Source: Lachnospiraceae bacterium (GTDB lineage Bacteria > Bacillota > Clostridia > Lachnospirales > Lachnospiraceae). Taken from it: DNA of 39,736 nucleotides. Positions 32,946 through 39,736 of this stretch are shown here, in pieces. The notes below the pieces were generated by a model. That model was given only the letters and a program-made list of their open reading frames with translations, did no database searches and was not told the origin of the DNA. Location: positions 1 to 39,736 of the forward strand of contig JAFQBM010000047.1 of assembly GCA_017399685.1 (NCBI GenBank), in the 5' to 3' direction. The position numbers and the translations under genes were made by a program. Each line of letters starts with the position of its first letter. Position 1 is the stretch's first letter.

Positions 32946-33644
32946 ATGTTAGGAATTATTGGAGCAATGGAAGAAGAGGTAGAATCTCTATTAAAAGAAA
33001 TGCAGGACTATAAAGAAACAAATAAGGCAGGAATGACATTTTATGCCGGAACATTGTGCGGAAAAGATGTTATTATCGTAAAAAGTGGAATCGGCAAGGT
33101 AAATATGGCAATGTGTACCCAGATTTTAATCGATGATTTTAAGGTAGAAAAAGTAATTAATACAGGTGTAGCAGGTGGTCTGCATTCAGAAATAGAAATC
33201 GGAGACATTGTAGTGTCTACAGATGCCCTGCAGCATGATGTGGACTGTTCGGTGTTCGGAGATCCGATTGGAACCATACCAAGAATGGATTGTTCCGTAT
33301 TCCCGGCAGACATGGAAATGGTACGTATTGCGAAGGAAGCGTGTGAAAAAGTAAATCCGGAAATCAAATGCTTAACCGGAAGAGTAGTAAGTGGTGACCA
33401 GTTCATTGAAAGTGCTGAAAAGAAAAAGTTTTTAGTGGAACAGTTTGATCCATACTGTGCTGAAATGGAAGGAGCAGCCATGGCGCATGTTGCATATCTG
33501 AATCAGGTTCCTTTTGTTATTATTCGTGCGATTTCTGACAAGGCAGATAACAGCGCTCAAATGAATTATGATGAATTTAAAAATCAGGCAATTATCCATA
33601 CGGTGCGTTTGGTAAAAGAATTCGTTACAACGATGTCAGTGTAA
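32946..33644 (+). CDS. mtnN: 5'-methylthioadenosine/S-adenosylhomocysteine nucleosidase
   Basis: Cleaves MTA and SAH to adenine plus the thio-ribose product, serving methionine salvage and methylation recycling. ATG 32946 (MLGIIGAMEEEV) with AAGGGATGAAAG upstream gives a normal 232 residues. Motifs: GAMEEEVESLL, VKSGIGKVNMA, INTGVAGGL, VSGDQFIES, and AEMEGAAMAHVA with the catalytic Glu. The last ISDKADNSAQMNY block with the catalytic Asp is also intact. A strong terminator follows inside the leader of the next gene. Confidence 0.96.
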   Translation: MLGIIGAMEEEVESLLKEMQDYKETNKAGMTFYAGTLCGKDVIIVKSGIGKVNMAMCTQILIDDFKVEKVINTGVAGGLHSEIEIGDIVVSTDALQHDVDCSVFGDPIGTIPRMDCSVFPADMEMVRIAKEACEKVNPEIKCLTGRVVSGDQFIESAEKKKFLVEQFDPYCAEMEGAAMAHVAYLNQVPFVIIRAISDKADNSAQMNYDEFKNQAIIHTVRLVKEFVTTMSV

Positions 33645-33725
33645 AAAACAAAAAATAAGGCAATTGTCTACAACCATCCATTTGGTAAAAAGAATTCCTT
33701 GTAAATATGCCTGCATAAAGAAAGC

Positions 33726-33768
33726 AAAACCCTCATATAAAGAAGAAAGACTTTATATGAGGGTTTTT
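33726..33768 (+). terminator. Terminator whose stem contains the next gene's ribosome binding site
   Basis: A perfect 13-bp stem (33730-33742 with 33751-33763), extended by A-T pairs, has an 8-nt loop and ends in five T. The GAGGG at 33759-33763 in the 3' arm is also the best ribosome binding site for the GTG at 33769. It may act as a terminator for mtnN and as a gate on the deacetylase. Confidence 0.8.
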
Positions 33769-34728
33769 GTGGGAAATAAGAAACTAAAAAGTTTGGTATT
33801 GGTGATAGGGGCTGCAATCTTAGTTTTATTTCTTTTAAAGCTTACGGGCTGCTCGTCAAAGAATGAAAAAAGTGGGAGCAGTGCAGGGACTTCACAGACA
33901 GAAGAAGGGGGAACGGGAAGCAATCAGGATGGAATCGATACAGAAAATGGAGAGGATAGTGATGAGGTTGAAAATCATCAACAAGGAACTTCGCCACTTG
34001 ATTGCTTGCCGGAAGGTGTGAACTATGATGGACTTTCCAATGAAAAGAAGGCATGGTGGTTTAAACGAAACAAAGAACATCAACCTTCTGGGGCGGATGA
34101 GTCCATTGATTTGAAAAAGTACGGTGCTTATTATCTGGGAAATACAGAAGAAAAAGTCATATATTTAACCTTTGATTGTGGTTATGAAAATGGATACACA
34201 GAAACTATGCTGGATATTCTGAAAAAGCATAATGCCAAGGCTTGTTTTTTTGTGACCCAGACTTATATCAGGGATAATCCGGAACTTGTAAAACGAATGA
34301 AAGAAGAAGGACACCAGGTAGGAAATCATACCGTGACGCATAAAAGCCAGCCTGCTTTAAGTATGGAGGAAATTGAAAAGGAACTGGGAACTTGTTCCGC
34401 ATACATGAAAGAAATTACAGGCTATGACATGGATCCTTTCTTTCGTCCGCCTATGGGAGAATATAGCGAAAGAACGTTAAAAATCACACAGGACATGGGG
34501 TATCAGACTGTTTTTTGGAGTATTGCCTATCTGGATTATGATGTCAACAATCAGCCCGGAAGTAATTATGTAGAAGAACATTTTCGTACCTATTATCATA
34601 ACGGTGCCATACCTTTGATTCATAATGTTTCTTCCGCAAACTGCGAAGCACTGGATGGAGTACTTACCTTGTTGGAAAAAGAAGGATACCAATTCTGCAC
34701 CTTATATGAATTGGAATCAGGAACGTAA
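33769..34728 (+). CDS. Polysaccharide deacetylase lipoprotein (PdaA-like)
   Basis: A 319-residue exported deacetylase. The GTG at 33769 is chosen because GAGGG lies 5 nt before it and the earlier ATG at 33757 is inside the terminator stem. The signal peptide ends in lipobox LTGC, so it should be a lipoprotein. A Ser/Gly/Glu-rich linker leads to an NodB domain: IYLTFDCGYENGYTETML (metal and catalytic Asp), GNHTVTHKS (H-x3-H) and DPFFRPPMGEYSERTL. Closest family pattern is PdaA, which removes acetyl groups from muramic acid in peptidoglycan; it could also act on the envelope polymer. Confidence 0.88.
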   Translation: MGNKKLKSLVLVIGAAILVLFLLKLTGCSSKNEKSGSSAGTSQTEEGGTGSNQDGIDTENGEDSDEVENHQQGTSPLDCLPEGVNYDGLSNEKKAWWFKRNKEHQPSGADESIDLKKYGAYYLGNTEEKVIYLTFDCGYENGYTETMLDILKKHNAKACFFVTQTYIRDNPELVKRMKEEGHQVGNHTVTHKSQPALSMEEIEKELGTCSAYMKEITGYDMDPFFRPPMGEYSERTLKITQDMGYQTVFWSIAYLDYDVNNQPGSNYVEEHFRTYYHNGAIPLIHNVSSANCEALDGVLTLLEKEGYQFCTLYELESGT

Positions 34729-34795
34729 TTTACATATAATAATTTGCAGAATGGATAGAAAAATAAGCATTTGGGGGGCAAAGAGAAAGAAGTGC

Positions 34796-34824
34796 TTGCT
34801 ATTTTGTAAGCTTTGTACTAAAAT
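34796..34824 (+). promoter_or_regulatory. Promoter of the acidic lipoprotein gene
   Basis: TTGCTA (34796-34801) and TAAAAT (34819-34824) are separated by 17 bp, 82 bp before the ATG. Confidence 0.5.
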
Positions 34825-34906
34825 TAGCTTGTTTCTCAAAAAATGAAACGATGAAACAACGACGAAAAAAGGTTTTGTATGCGAAAGCAGATTTAGGAGG
34901 AAAAGA

Positions 34907-36499
34907 ATGAGAAGAAAAAGATTATCAAAAATAGCAGCAGTTTCTCTGGCATTTTCATTATGTGTAGGAACTCTTGCCGGTTGTGGAAAGAAAGAAGATG
35001 AAAAGTCCAGCGATGATTTATACAACGTTATGCAGGATGCGCAGGAATTAAAGACAGGAACATTCGAAATGACAGTTGGTATGGAAGCACCGGAAGATGA
35101 TGAAAAAATGGAACTTATTTTAAGCGGTGTTACTACAGATGAAAGTTTCGATATTGAAGTTTCAGTTGATATCGACATCGATGGCATGGCTATGAATGGT
35201 ACAGTAACACGGATGGTATATGAAGAGGAACACTTATATGTAAATCTTGCAGATGCTATGGAATTTGTAAATTCTATGGAAGAAGTAGGAGAACTTAGTG
35301 ATTTCGGAATTGATTCAGATTACATTGATATCTATGTAGGTGACCTTTACGAACAGACTGATAACACTGCAGCAGGTGAAATGGCAGAGCTGATGCTTGA
35401 AATGTTAGAAGATGCAGCCACAGAAACCGACAAAGAAGAGGGTGCTGCGGAAGACGGAAGCATCGAATTTAAGGATACAGAAGTAGTTGCTTTCATGGGA
35501 AATTTTGCACAAAGTCTGAAAGACAATGCAGAGGATTTGGTAGACCTTTTTATAGAATCCAGCAATGTATCTTATGACTATGATGAGGTTTTTGACTATT
35601 ATGAAGATTTTTTTAGTGAATACGGTGTTGACGTAGATACTTTAAAGGAAGAGTTAGATGCCACCCAAGAGATGGAAATTACAGATGAACAAAAAGAAAT
35701 CATGGTAGAAGAAATTGAAACAGCTTGTGATGAATTAATTACAGTTTGTGAAGATGACGAAGATGCAGATGCAAAAGGTTCTAAGTTCTTAATGGAGGCT
35801 TCTTTAGATGGCAAGAAAGGCTCCAGAACTTATGAAATGAATGTTGACTTCTTAGCTGCTTCTGAATCAGAAGGTGATGAAGTACGCATTTATATGAACT
35901 ATGTATTTGAAGAAGGAGAAGAAAAAGTAGAAGCTCCGGAAGATAGCATGGAATTAGAGGCACTTATGGAAGTACTTGCTCCATTGTTAGAAGCTACAGG
36001 CACAATGGATCCTGAAATTGGATTCGATGAGCCGGCTACAGGTGAAAGTGTTGAAATTGAAAATGCAGATGGAAGTTATGCCTTGGGATGTTCTTGGGAT
36101 GACTGTGAATATACAGGAAGAATGGATTATATAGCTCCTGCGGGCTTCAGTATTAATAAAGAAGCTTCTGATATGGGATTCCATGCATATAACGATGAAG
36201 AGTGGAATTCTTTATATCTTGCAGTTTATGACGGAGAAAACTATTTAAATAATTATGACTATGAATCTATTTCACAAAATAGTGAAGCACCAAAAGGAAC
36301 CATTTCTACTCCGGTTGGAGAAATGGAATATTTGATTGACAATACAGAAGATTGGTATACTATTTATGGATTTATAACTATAGATGCGGGACATTATCTG
36401 GTGATGGATTATACCGTTTATGATGTAGATGAATCTACAGAAGCGAAGCTGGTTGAGTTATTAACTAACTTTGCACAAGGCTTAAAGGTAGCACGATAA
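34907..36499 (+). CDS. Acidic lipoprotein of unknown function
   Basis: A 530-residue exported protein that I do not recognise. The signal peptide (MRRKRLSKIAAVSLAFSLCV) ends in lipobox LAGC, so it is anchored outside the membrane by lipid. The mature chain is strongly acidic, with many Asp/Glu clusters, and falls into two parts: an N-terminal region (about 30-360) of beta-like strands including TGTFEMTVGM and FDIEVSVDIDIDGMAMNGTV, resembling in outline lipoproteins that carry hydrophobic cargo, and a C-terminal region with YIAPAGFSINKEASDMGF. No catalytic motif was seen. SD TAGGAGG precedes the ATG; a terminator follows. A surface or cation-binding role is only a guess. Confidence 0.75.
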   Translation: MRRKRLSKIAAVSLAFSLCVGTLAGCGKKEDEKSSDDLYNVMQDAQELKTGTFEMTVGMEAPEDDEKMELILSGVTTDESFDIEVSVDIDIDGMAMNGTVTRMVYEEEHLYVNLADAMEFVNSMEEVGELSDFGIDSDYIDIYVGDLYEQTDNTAAGEMAELMLEMLEDAATETDKEEGAAEDGSIEFKDTEVVAFMGNFAQSLKDNAEDLVDLFIESSNVSYDYDEVFDYYEDFFSEYGVDVDTLKEELDATQEMEITDEQKEIMVEEIETACDELITVCEDDEDADAKGSKFLMEASLDGKKGSRTYEMNVDFLAASESEGDEVRIYMNYVFEEGEEKVEAPEDSMELEALMEVLAPLLEATGTMDPEIGFDEPATGESVEIENADGSYALGCSWDDCEYTGRMDYIAPAGFSINKEASDMGFHAYNDEEWNSLYLAVYDGENYLNNYDYESISQNSEAPKGTISTPVGEMEYLIDNTEDWYTIYGFITIDAGHYLVMDYTVYDVDESTEAKLVELLTNFAQGLKVAR

Positions 36500-36551
36500 A
36501 AACGGATTACTGATTTTTTGTGAATCATTTGGTAAAAAACGTTTCTTAAAT

Positions 36552-36587
36552 AAAAAAGTTCAGGGCGGGATGCTCTGAACTTTTTTG
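36552..36587 (+). terminator. Intrinsic terminator after the lipoprotein gene
   Basis: A perfect 12-bp stem (36552-36563 with 36575-36586) of AAAAAAGTTCAG type with an 11-nt loop and T-run. A-rich sequence on the other side makes it symmetric. Confidence 0.88.
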
Positions 36588-37101
36588 TTATAGGTGACTG
36601 TTATACCTGTGATAAAAGTAAAAACTTCCATAAAAGAAAGAATCCCTATTTCTATAAAAGAAATAGGGGAGGATTAAAAATTAAAAAAACAAAAATAAAC
36701 ACTTTTTATACCTACAAAAATGATTATAGTCTGTATTTTATATAAAGTCAAGTGAAATTTTTGAAATATGCCGAAGTTTCAGGTGTGAAATTTTTAGAAT
36801 GATGTTTCAGTAAAATGTTTAAAAGAATGTTTGAGTTTTTTTCTTGCATTTACTATATCGGTATGATAACATGGGAAAAAGCATATTTCTTAATCCTATG
36901 TATTCAATTCTATATGAGAAATCATCTCATCTTTACTCATCAGCAGTAGTCGAAAGTATTTTGAAATCTATGCTTATATGAAAAATAATATCGGAGTTCG
37001 AAATACAGTTCGGATAGAAAAGAAGATTAAATTTTACCACGAGATTTCAGTTTAAAAAATGTTTTATATGTAATGTTAGCCCATAAGATGTTTTTGGAAG
37101 A
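36588..37101. other. AT-rich gap with a hairpin and a possible promoter
   Basis: A perfect 10-bp inverted repeat (36644-36653 with 36659-36668, loop ATAAA) lies near its left end. TTGCAT (36844-36849) and TAACAT (36867-36872) are 17 bp apart and could be a promoter. No convincing gene was seen; the right part may be eroded sequence of the Rpn-type gene whose tail follows. Confidence 0.35.
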
Positions 37102-37350
37102 ATGTATCAAAACGATGTTCTGGCAGACATACTAATCAAGTTTAATGCGGAGGCAAAAATGATAAGTTTAACAGAATATGATAAAGAACTGCATGAACAA
37201 ACCTTGAAGGAAGAAAGTTGGGAAGATGGCTGGAATGATGGAATGGAAGTTGGGGTGGAAACTGGAGAAAGAAACCGTAAATTTGCAGTAAAGCATTTGT
37301 TATGGAAGAAACTACCACCCAAAGGGGTAAAATCCCTCAAAGTCTTGTGA
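37102..37350 (+). pseudogene. C-terminal remnant of an Rpn/PD-(D/E)XK transposase-like nuclease
   Basis: The frame encodes 82 residues with the typical tail of the Rpn (recombination-promoting nuclease, transposase-like) family: AEAKMISLTEYDKELHEQTL then a Glu/Gly-rich EESWEDGWNDGMEVGVETGE. The catalytic N-terminal nuclease domain is missing, and a stop lies shortly upstream in this frame. The end (KLPPKGVKSLKVL) does not look like the family. A degraded copy is the simplest explanation. Confidence 0.6.
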
Positions 37351-37395
37351 TTCTTGGATAAATATATGCAAAATACATGAAACCAATTAGACAAA

Positions 37396-37457
37396 ATACG
37401 AAAAAAATAAAAAAAATAAAAAAAATGCTTCCCTTTTTAGAATAAGGGTGTTATAAT
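37396..37457 (+). promoter_or_regulatory. Strong promoter of the S-layer-like gene with an A-tract UP element
   Basis: An extended -10, TGTTATAAT (TATAAT at 37452-37457), is preceded by a poor -35 (TTCCCT, 37429-37434, 17 bp). Phased A-tracts at about 37400-37425 fit an UP element. This suits a very highly expressed gene. Confidence 0.6.
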
Positions 37458-37464
37458 CTTACAA

Positions 37465-37936
37465 GGTTGTATACTATGCTTTGAACTATAATGCTTCTTT
37501 CTTGAAGCAGAACCATGGCTGCCGTATAGGAAGCGGTGTTACAAAGTGGGCGTATACGAAAACCTAAAACTATTAACTGCGAACTGAATACTTGTACATA
37601 TAGTGTTTGAACGAAGCTCGGAGAATCACGAACGATGAAATAACATCGCTGTCAAACGTGGAATGAAATTCATTCACCCGGAACGCCAAGTTCACCCTGG
37701 GGTTCAATGATTTACCATTGGTTGCCACTTTATTCATCGAAGGAATCCCCCAAAGATTTCGTGGCGTTATGTATTGTAACGAGTGCATACACCGTTTTAC
37801 GAGAATTTGTGGTATCATTCACCCACAATCGACACGTTCCGTTCTTTTTCGAAAAAATTGGAACAGTGTCAGAAAAAAAACATTAATAAGGGACGAAGAC
37901 AAGGTCAGGGAGCGAAAATAAGGAGGAAAAAAGAAA
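37465..37936 (+). ncRNA. Long structured 5' leader of the S-layer-like gene
   Basis: About 470 nt between promoter and ATG with many pairings: GCTTC/GAAGC (37493-37508); CGTATA/TATACG (about 37523-37558); GTTTGA/TCAAAC (37604-37609 with 37652-37657), enclosing CGATG/CATCG; GAATG/CATTC; AACGCCA/TGGCGTT (37682-37688 with 37762-37768); CGTTA/TAACG (37765-37780); TTGTGG/CCACAA (37807-37828); and a long bulged hairpin at 37831-37870. The SD AGGAGG is 66 nt after the last hairpin arm starts to close. No known riboswitch class was recognised. It may stabilise the mRNA, as leaders of S-layer genes often do, or be a separate RNA. Confidence 0.55.
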
Positions 37937-39736
37937 ATGATTAAAATGTCAAGAAAAGCTAAAAAAGCTATGGCAGTAGCTTTAACAGCTGGTATGCTTG
38001 CAAGTACTGCTGCTACTCCTGTAATGGCAGCTACACAGGGATGGAAGCAAAACTCAAAAGGTTGGTGGTATCAAAACGCTGACGGATCTTACCCAGCAAA
38101 CAAGTGGTCTCAGATCAATGGTGTTTGGTATTACTTCGATGCTAACGGATATATGTTAGCAAACTCTTGGGTGAAAGATAAGGCTGGAGATTGGTACTAT
38201 GTAGGTGCTAACGGCGCTATGTTAACTAACTCTTGGGCTAAGGACAAAGCTGGTCTTTGGTACTGGTTAACAGATGATGGCTCTATGTTCGAAGGCGGTT
38301 GGGCTAAAATCAACGGACAATGGTACTTCTTCAATGAAGCTGGTGTTATGCAGTCAGGCGTTATTAAAGTAGAAGGCGAAACTTACTACTTAGGTGGAAA
38401 TGACCAAGGTTGGATGCAGACTGGTAAGGTTAACGTAGCTGGTACTGAATATAACTTCGGTACTGACGGTGCTTGTACAGATGCAAAGGCTCCAGCAGCA
38501 ACTAAGGCTTTCAATAAGAAGGGTGTTGAAATCGCTCCTGATGTTGAAATCGAAGCAGTTGATGGAATCACTGGTACTATCACTAACGCATTAGCTGATT
38601 ACCAAGCAGAATATGGAAACGTACTTATTGCTGGTAGCGATGCTTACTTAAAAGTATTAGTATCTGACAAGGATGGAAATCCGGTAGCTAACACTCCTGT
38701 ATCTTTAATGGGACAATATAAATTAGGTACCAGTTTTGCATTCCAGGTTAAGGGATTATCTGTTCAGAATACAGATGCTAACGGTTATGCAACTTTCGTA
38801 ATTGGTGCTATGGATTCTGATGTAACTCCAACTAGCGGAGATTATGCATTATTATCTTTAACTGCAACTGCAGTAGCAACTAATCAAGTATACAAGACTG
38901 ATTTAGCTTTCGCAACAGTAGCTTTAGGTGAAGTTGACGTATTAAACGACAACAAGTCTGATGATGATCTTTTAGTTAAACCATCTCAGAACGCATCTTC
39001 AACTACTGATGCAACTCCATTGACAACTACTATCGATGGAAATGCTGATATTGAATATGTTTCAACTCAGCAAGTAAACGAAAAAGGATCTACTACTAAC
39101 AAGGTTCAGTTAAAGTTAGATCCACAAATCATGATTCCTTATGCAAATGCTACAAGTGTAGTTGATAAATATCAACAAGACGTAAATAAGGAAATCAAAG
39201 AATACACTGTATACCAGAACGGTGGAAGCACTTCTTTCAAGGTAGAAGGAATTCCAGCTGGTCTTAAGTATGCTACATTAAACTTCTCATCTATCGATGT
39301 TTCTGATTATACTAAGGTTGTAATCACAGCATACAAGGCAGGTTCAGGTACTGTAGTAGAAACTTACGAAATCGATGGACCTACTACTCAAAAGAACTTT
39401 GGTTACCAGATTCCAGTTCAGAAGAATACAGCTCTTGACATTGAAGTTAAGGTTATTTCTGAAGGACAGGTAGATGATAATCAAAATGCTGGTTTAGTAG
39501 TAACAGATGTTACTGGTTTATATGATACTAAGACTTCTGATGATGTAAAGACTATTTCATTAAAGGATTCTGTAACATGGTCTGTAGTAGAAAACAAATA
39601 CAGCAATGCTAAGACTTTAACAGCTGCTGAAGCTGCTGCTTACATTCCAGATGAAATGGATGCTAAGTATACTGCAGAAGGTAACACTTATTCTTACCAA
39701 GTTCCTGTTTACCCATACACTGGTAATGCAGTATTA
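37937..39736 (+). CDS. S-layer-like surface protein with choline-binding-type repeats, 3' end off window
   Basis: 600 codons are visible and open at the right edge. SD AGGAGG precedes the ATG. The signal peptide (SRKAKKAMAVALTAGMLAST) is cleaved near VMA-A32. Residues about 35-185 form six or seven cell-wall-binding (CW_binding_1-type) repeats such as GWWYQNADGSYPANKWSQIN, VWYYFDANGYMLANSWV and QWYFFNEAGVMQSGVI, which hold the protein to the wall. An Ig-like Big_1 module (about 248-310) has LVSDKDGNPVANTPVSLMG and NTDANGYATFVI. The rest is Thr/Asp-rich beta sequence. Codons favour GCT, ACT, GGT, AAC and TTA far more than neighbouring genes do, the mark of a very abundant protein. Identity as the main S-layer protein is inferred. 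Confidence 0.85.
   Translation, partial: MIKMSRKAKKAMAVALTAGMLASTAATPVMAATQGWKQNSKGWWYQNADGSYPANKWSQINGVWYYFDANGYMLANSWVKDKAGDWYYVGANGAMLTNSWAKDKAGLWYWLTDDGSMFEGGWAKINGQWYFFNEAGVMQSGVIKVEGETYYLGGNDQGWMQTGKVNVAGTEYNFGTDGACTDAKAPAATKAFNKKGVEIAPDVEIEAVDGITGTITNALADYQAEYGNVLIAGSDAYLKVLVSDKDGNPVANTPVSLMGQYKLGTSFAFQVKGLSVQNTDANGYATFVIGAMDSDVTPTSGDYALLSLTATAVATNQVYKTDLAFATVALGEVDVLNDNKSDDDLLVKPSQNASSTTDATPLTTTIDGNADIEYVSTQQVNEKGSTTNKVQLKLDPQIMIPYANATSVVDKYQQDVNKEIKEYTVYQNGGSTSFKVEGIPAGLKYATLNFSSIDVSDYTKVVITAYKAGSGTVVETYEIDGPTTQKNFGYQIPVQKNTALDIEVKVISEGQVDDNQNAGLVVTDVTGLYDTKTSDDVKTISLKDSVTWSVVENKYSNAKTLTAAEAAAYIPDEMDAKYTAEGNTYSYQVPVYPYTGNAVL

Noticed and set aside
36871-36981. Short ORF of 36 codons after the possible promoter
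   Set aside because: Its ATG overlaps the -10, there is no ribosome binding site, and the peptide shows no recognisable pattern.
37573-37818. Minus-strand 81-residue ORF in the S-layer leader
   Set aside because: It runs through several strong stems of the leader and has no ribosome binding site or known family; RNA structure explains the sequence better.

Overview
The window looks like chromosomal DNA from a low-GC Gram-positive anaerobe of the Clostridia, most probably Lachnospiraceae. This is inferred from strong AGGAGG-type ribosome binding sites, a large Firmicutes-type SRP RNA next to tadA, AAA-ATPase/PD-(D/E)XK proteins of the kind common in that family, lipoprotein and choline-binding-type surface proteins, and a c-di-GMP-I riboswitch. 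No tRNA, rRNA, CRISPR array, intact insertion sequence or prophage was seen. Almost everything is on the + strand. The exceptions are a possible 53-residue ORF near the left end, the riboswitch-controlled secreted protein at 25966-27606, and a GNAT acetyltransferase.

Layout. 1-0.8 kb: the 3' end of an AAA/nuclease-like gene, a strong terminator and a small minus-strand ORF. 0.9-7.4 kb: an NCS2 purine-type permease, a 7TM hybrid histidine kinase with receiver and Hpt domains, a structured intergenic element, and a REC-HD-GYP-GGDEF-GGDEF* protein that should both make and break c-di-GMP. 7.7-18.8 kb: a promoter with tandem upstream repeats, then ten close or overlapping genes. They encode a polytopic membrane protein, a processive GT2 glycosyltransferase, a membrane-anchored beta-helix/LRR scaffold protein, a DHHW/AlgX-like protein, a small polytopic protein, a VTC-type (polyphosphate polymerase) domain protein, a DUF4956 protein, a CotH-type kinase, an anchored six-hairpin-like protein, and UDP-GlcNAc 2-epimerase. 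This reads as a dedicated envelope or extracellular polymer locus. 18.8-25.8 kb: a second AAA/nuclease-like gene, an Agr/LytTR-type two-component pair, and a two-ATPase, two-permease ABC exporter.

25.9-28.1 kb: a secreted protein with a 16-residue tandem repeat and a C-terminal domain homologous to the anchored protein at 16395-17621. It is preceded by a promoter, a c-di-GMP-I aptamer and an intrinsic terminator. 28.1-34.7 kb: mostly housekeeping genes (GNAT, tadA, SRP RNA, an HD protein, a TSCPD protein, a radical SAM protein, murG, mtnN, a PdaA-like lipoprotein deacetylase). 34.9-37.4 kb: an acidic lipoprotein and a degraded Rpn-type fragment. 37.4-end: a strong promoter, a leader of about 470 nt rich in hairpins, and a highly expressed S-layer-like protein that runs off the window.

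Working model (inference): the kinase passes phosphate to the REC-HD-GYP-GGDEF protein, which sets c-di-GMP. c-di-GMP then acts through the riboswitch on the secreted six-hairpin protein, whose paralogue sits inside the polymer operon. Polymer synthesis, its modification or phosphorylation, and its processing would thus be tied to one second-messenger circuit. The polymer operon and its link to the riboswitch gene are the best candidates for an undescribed system here.
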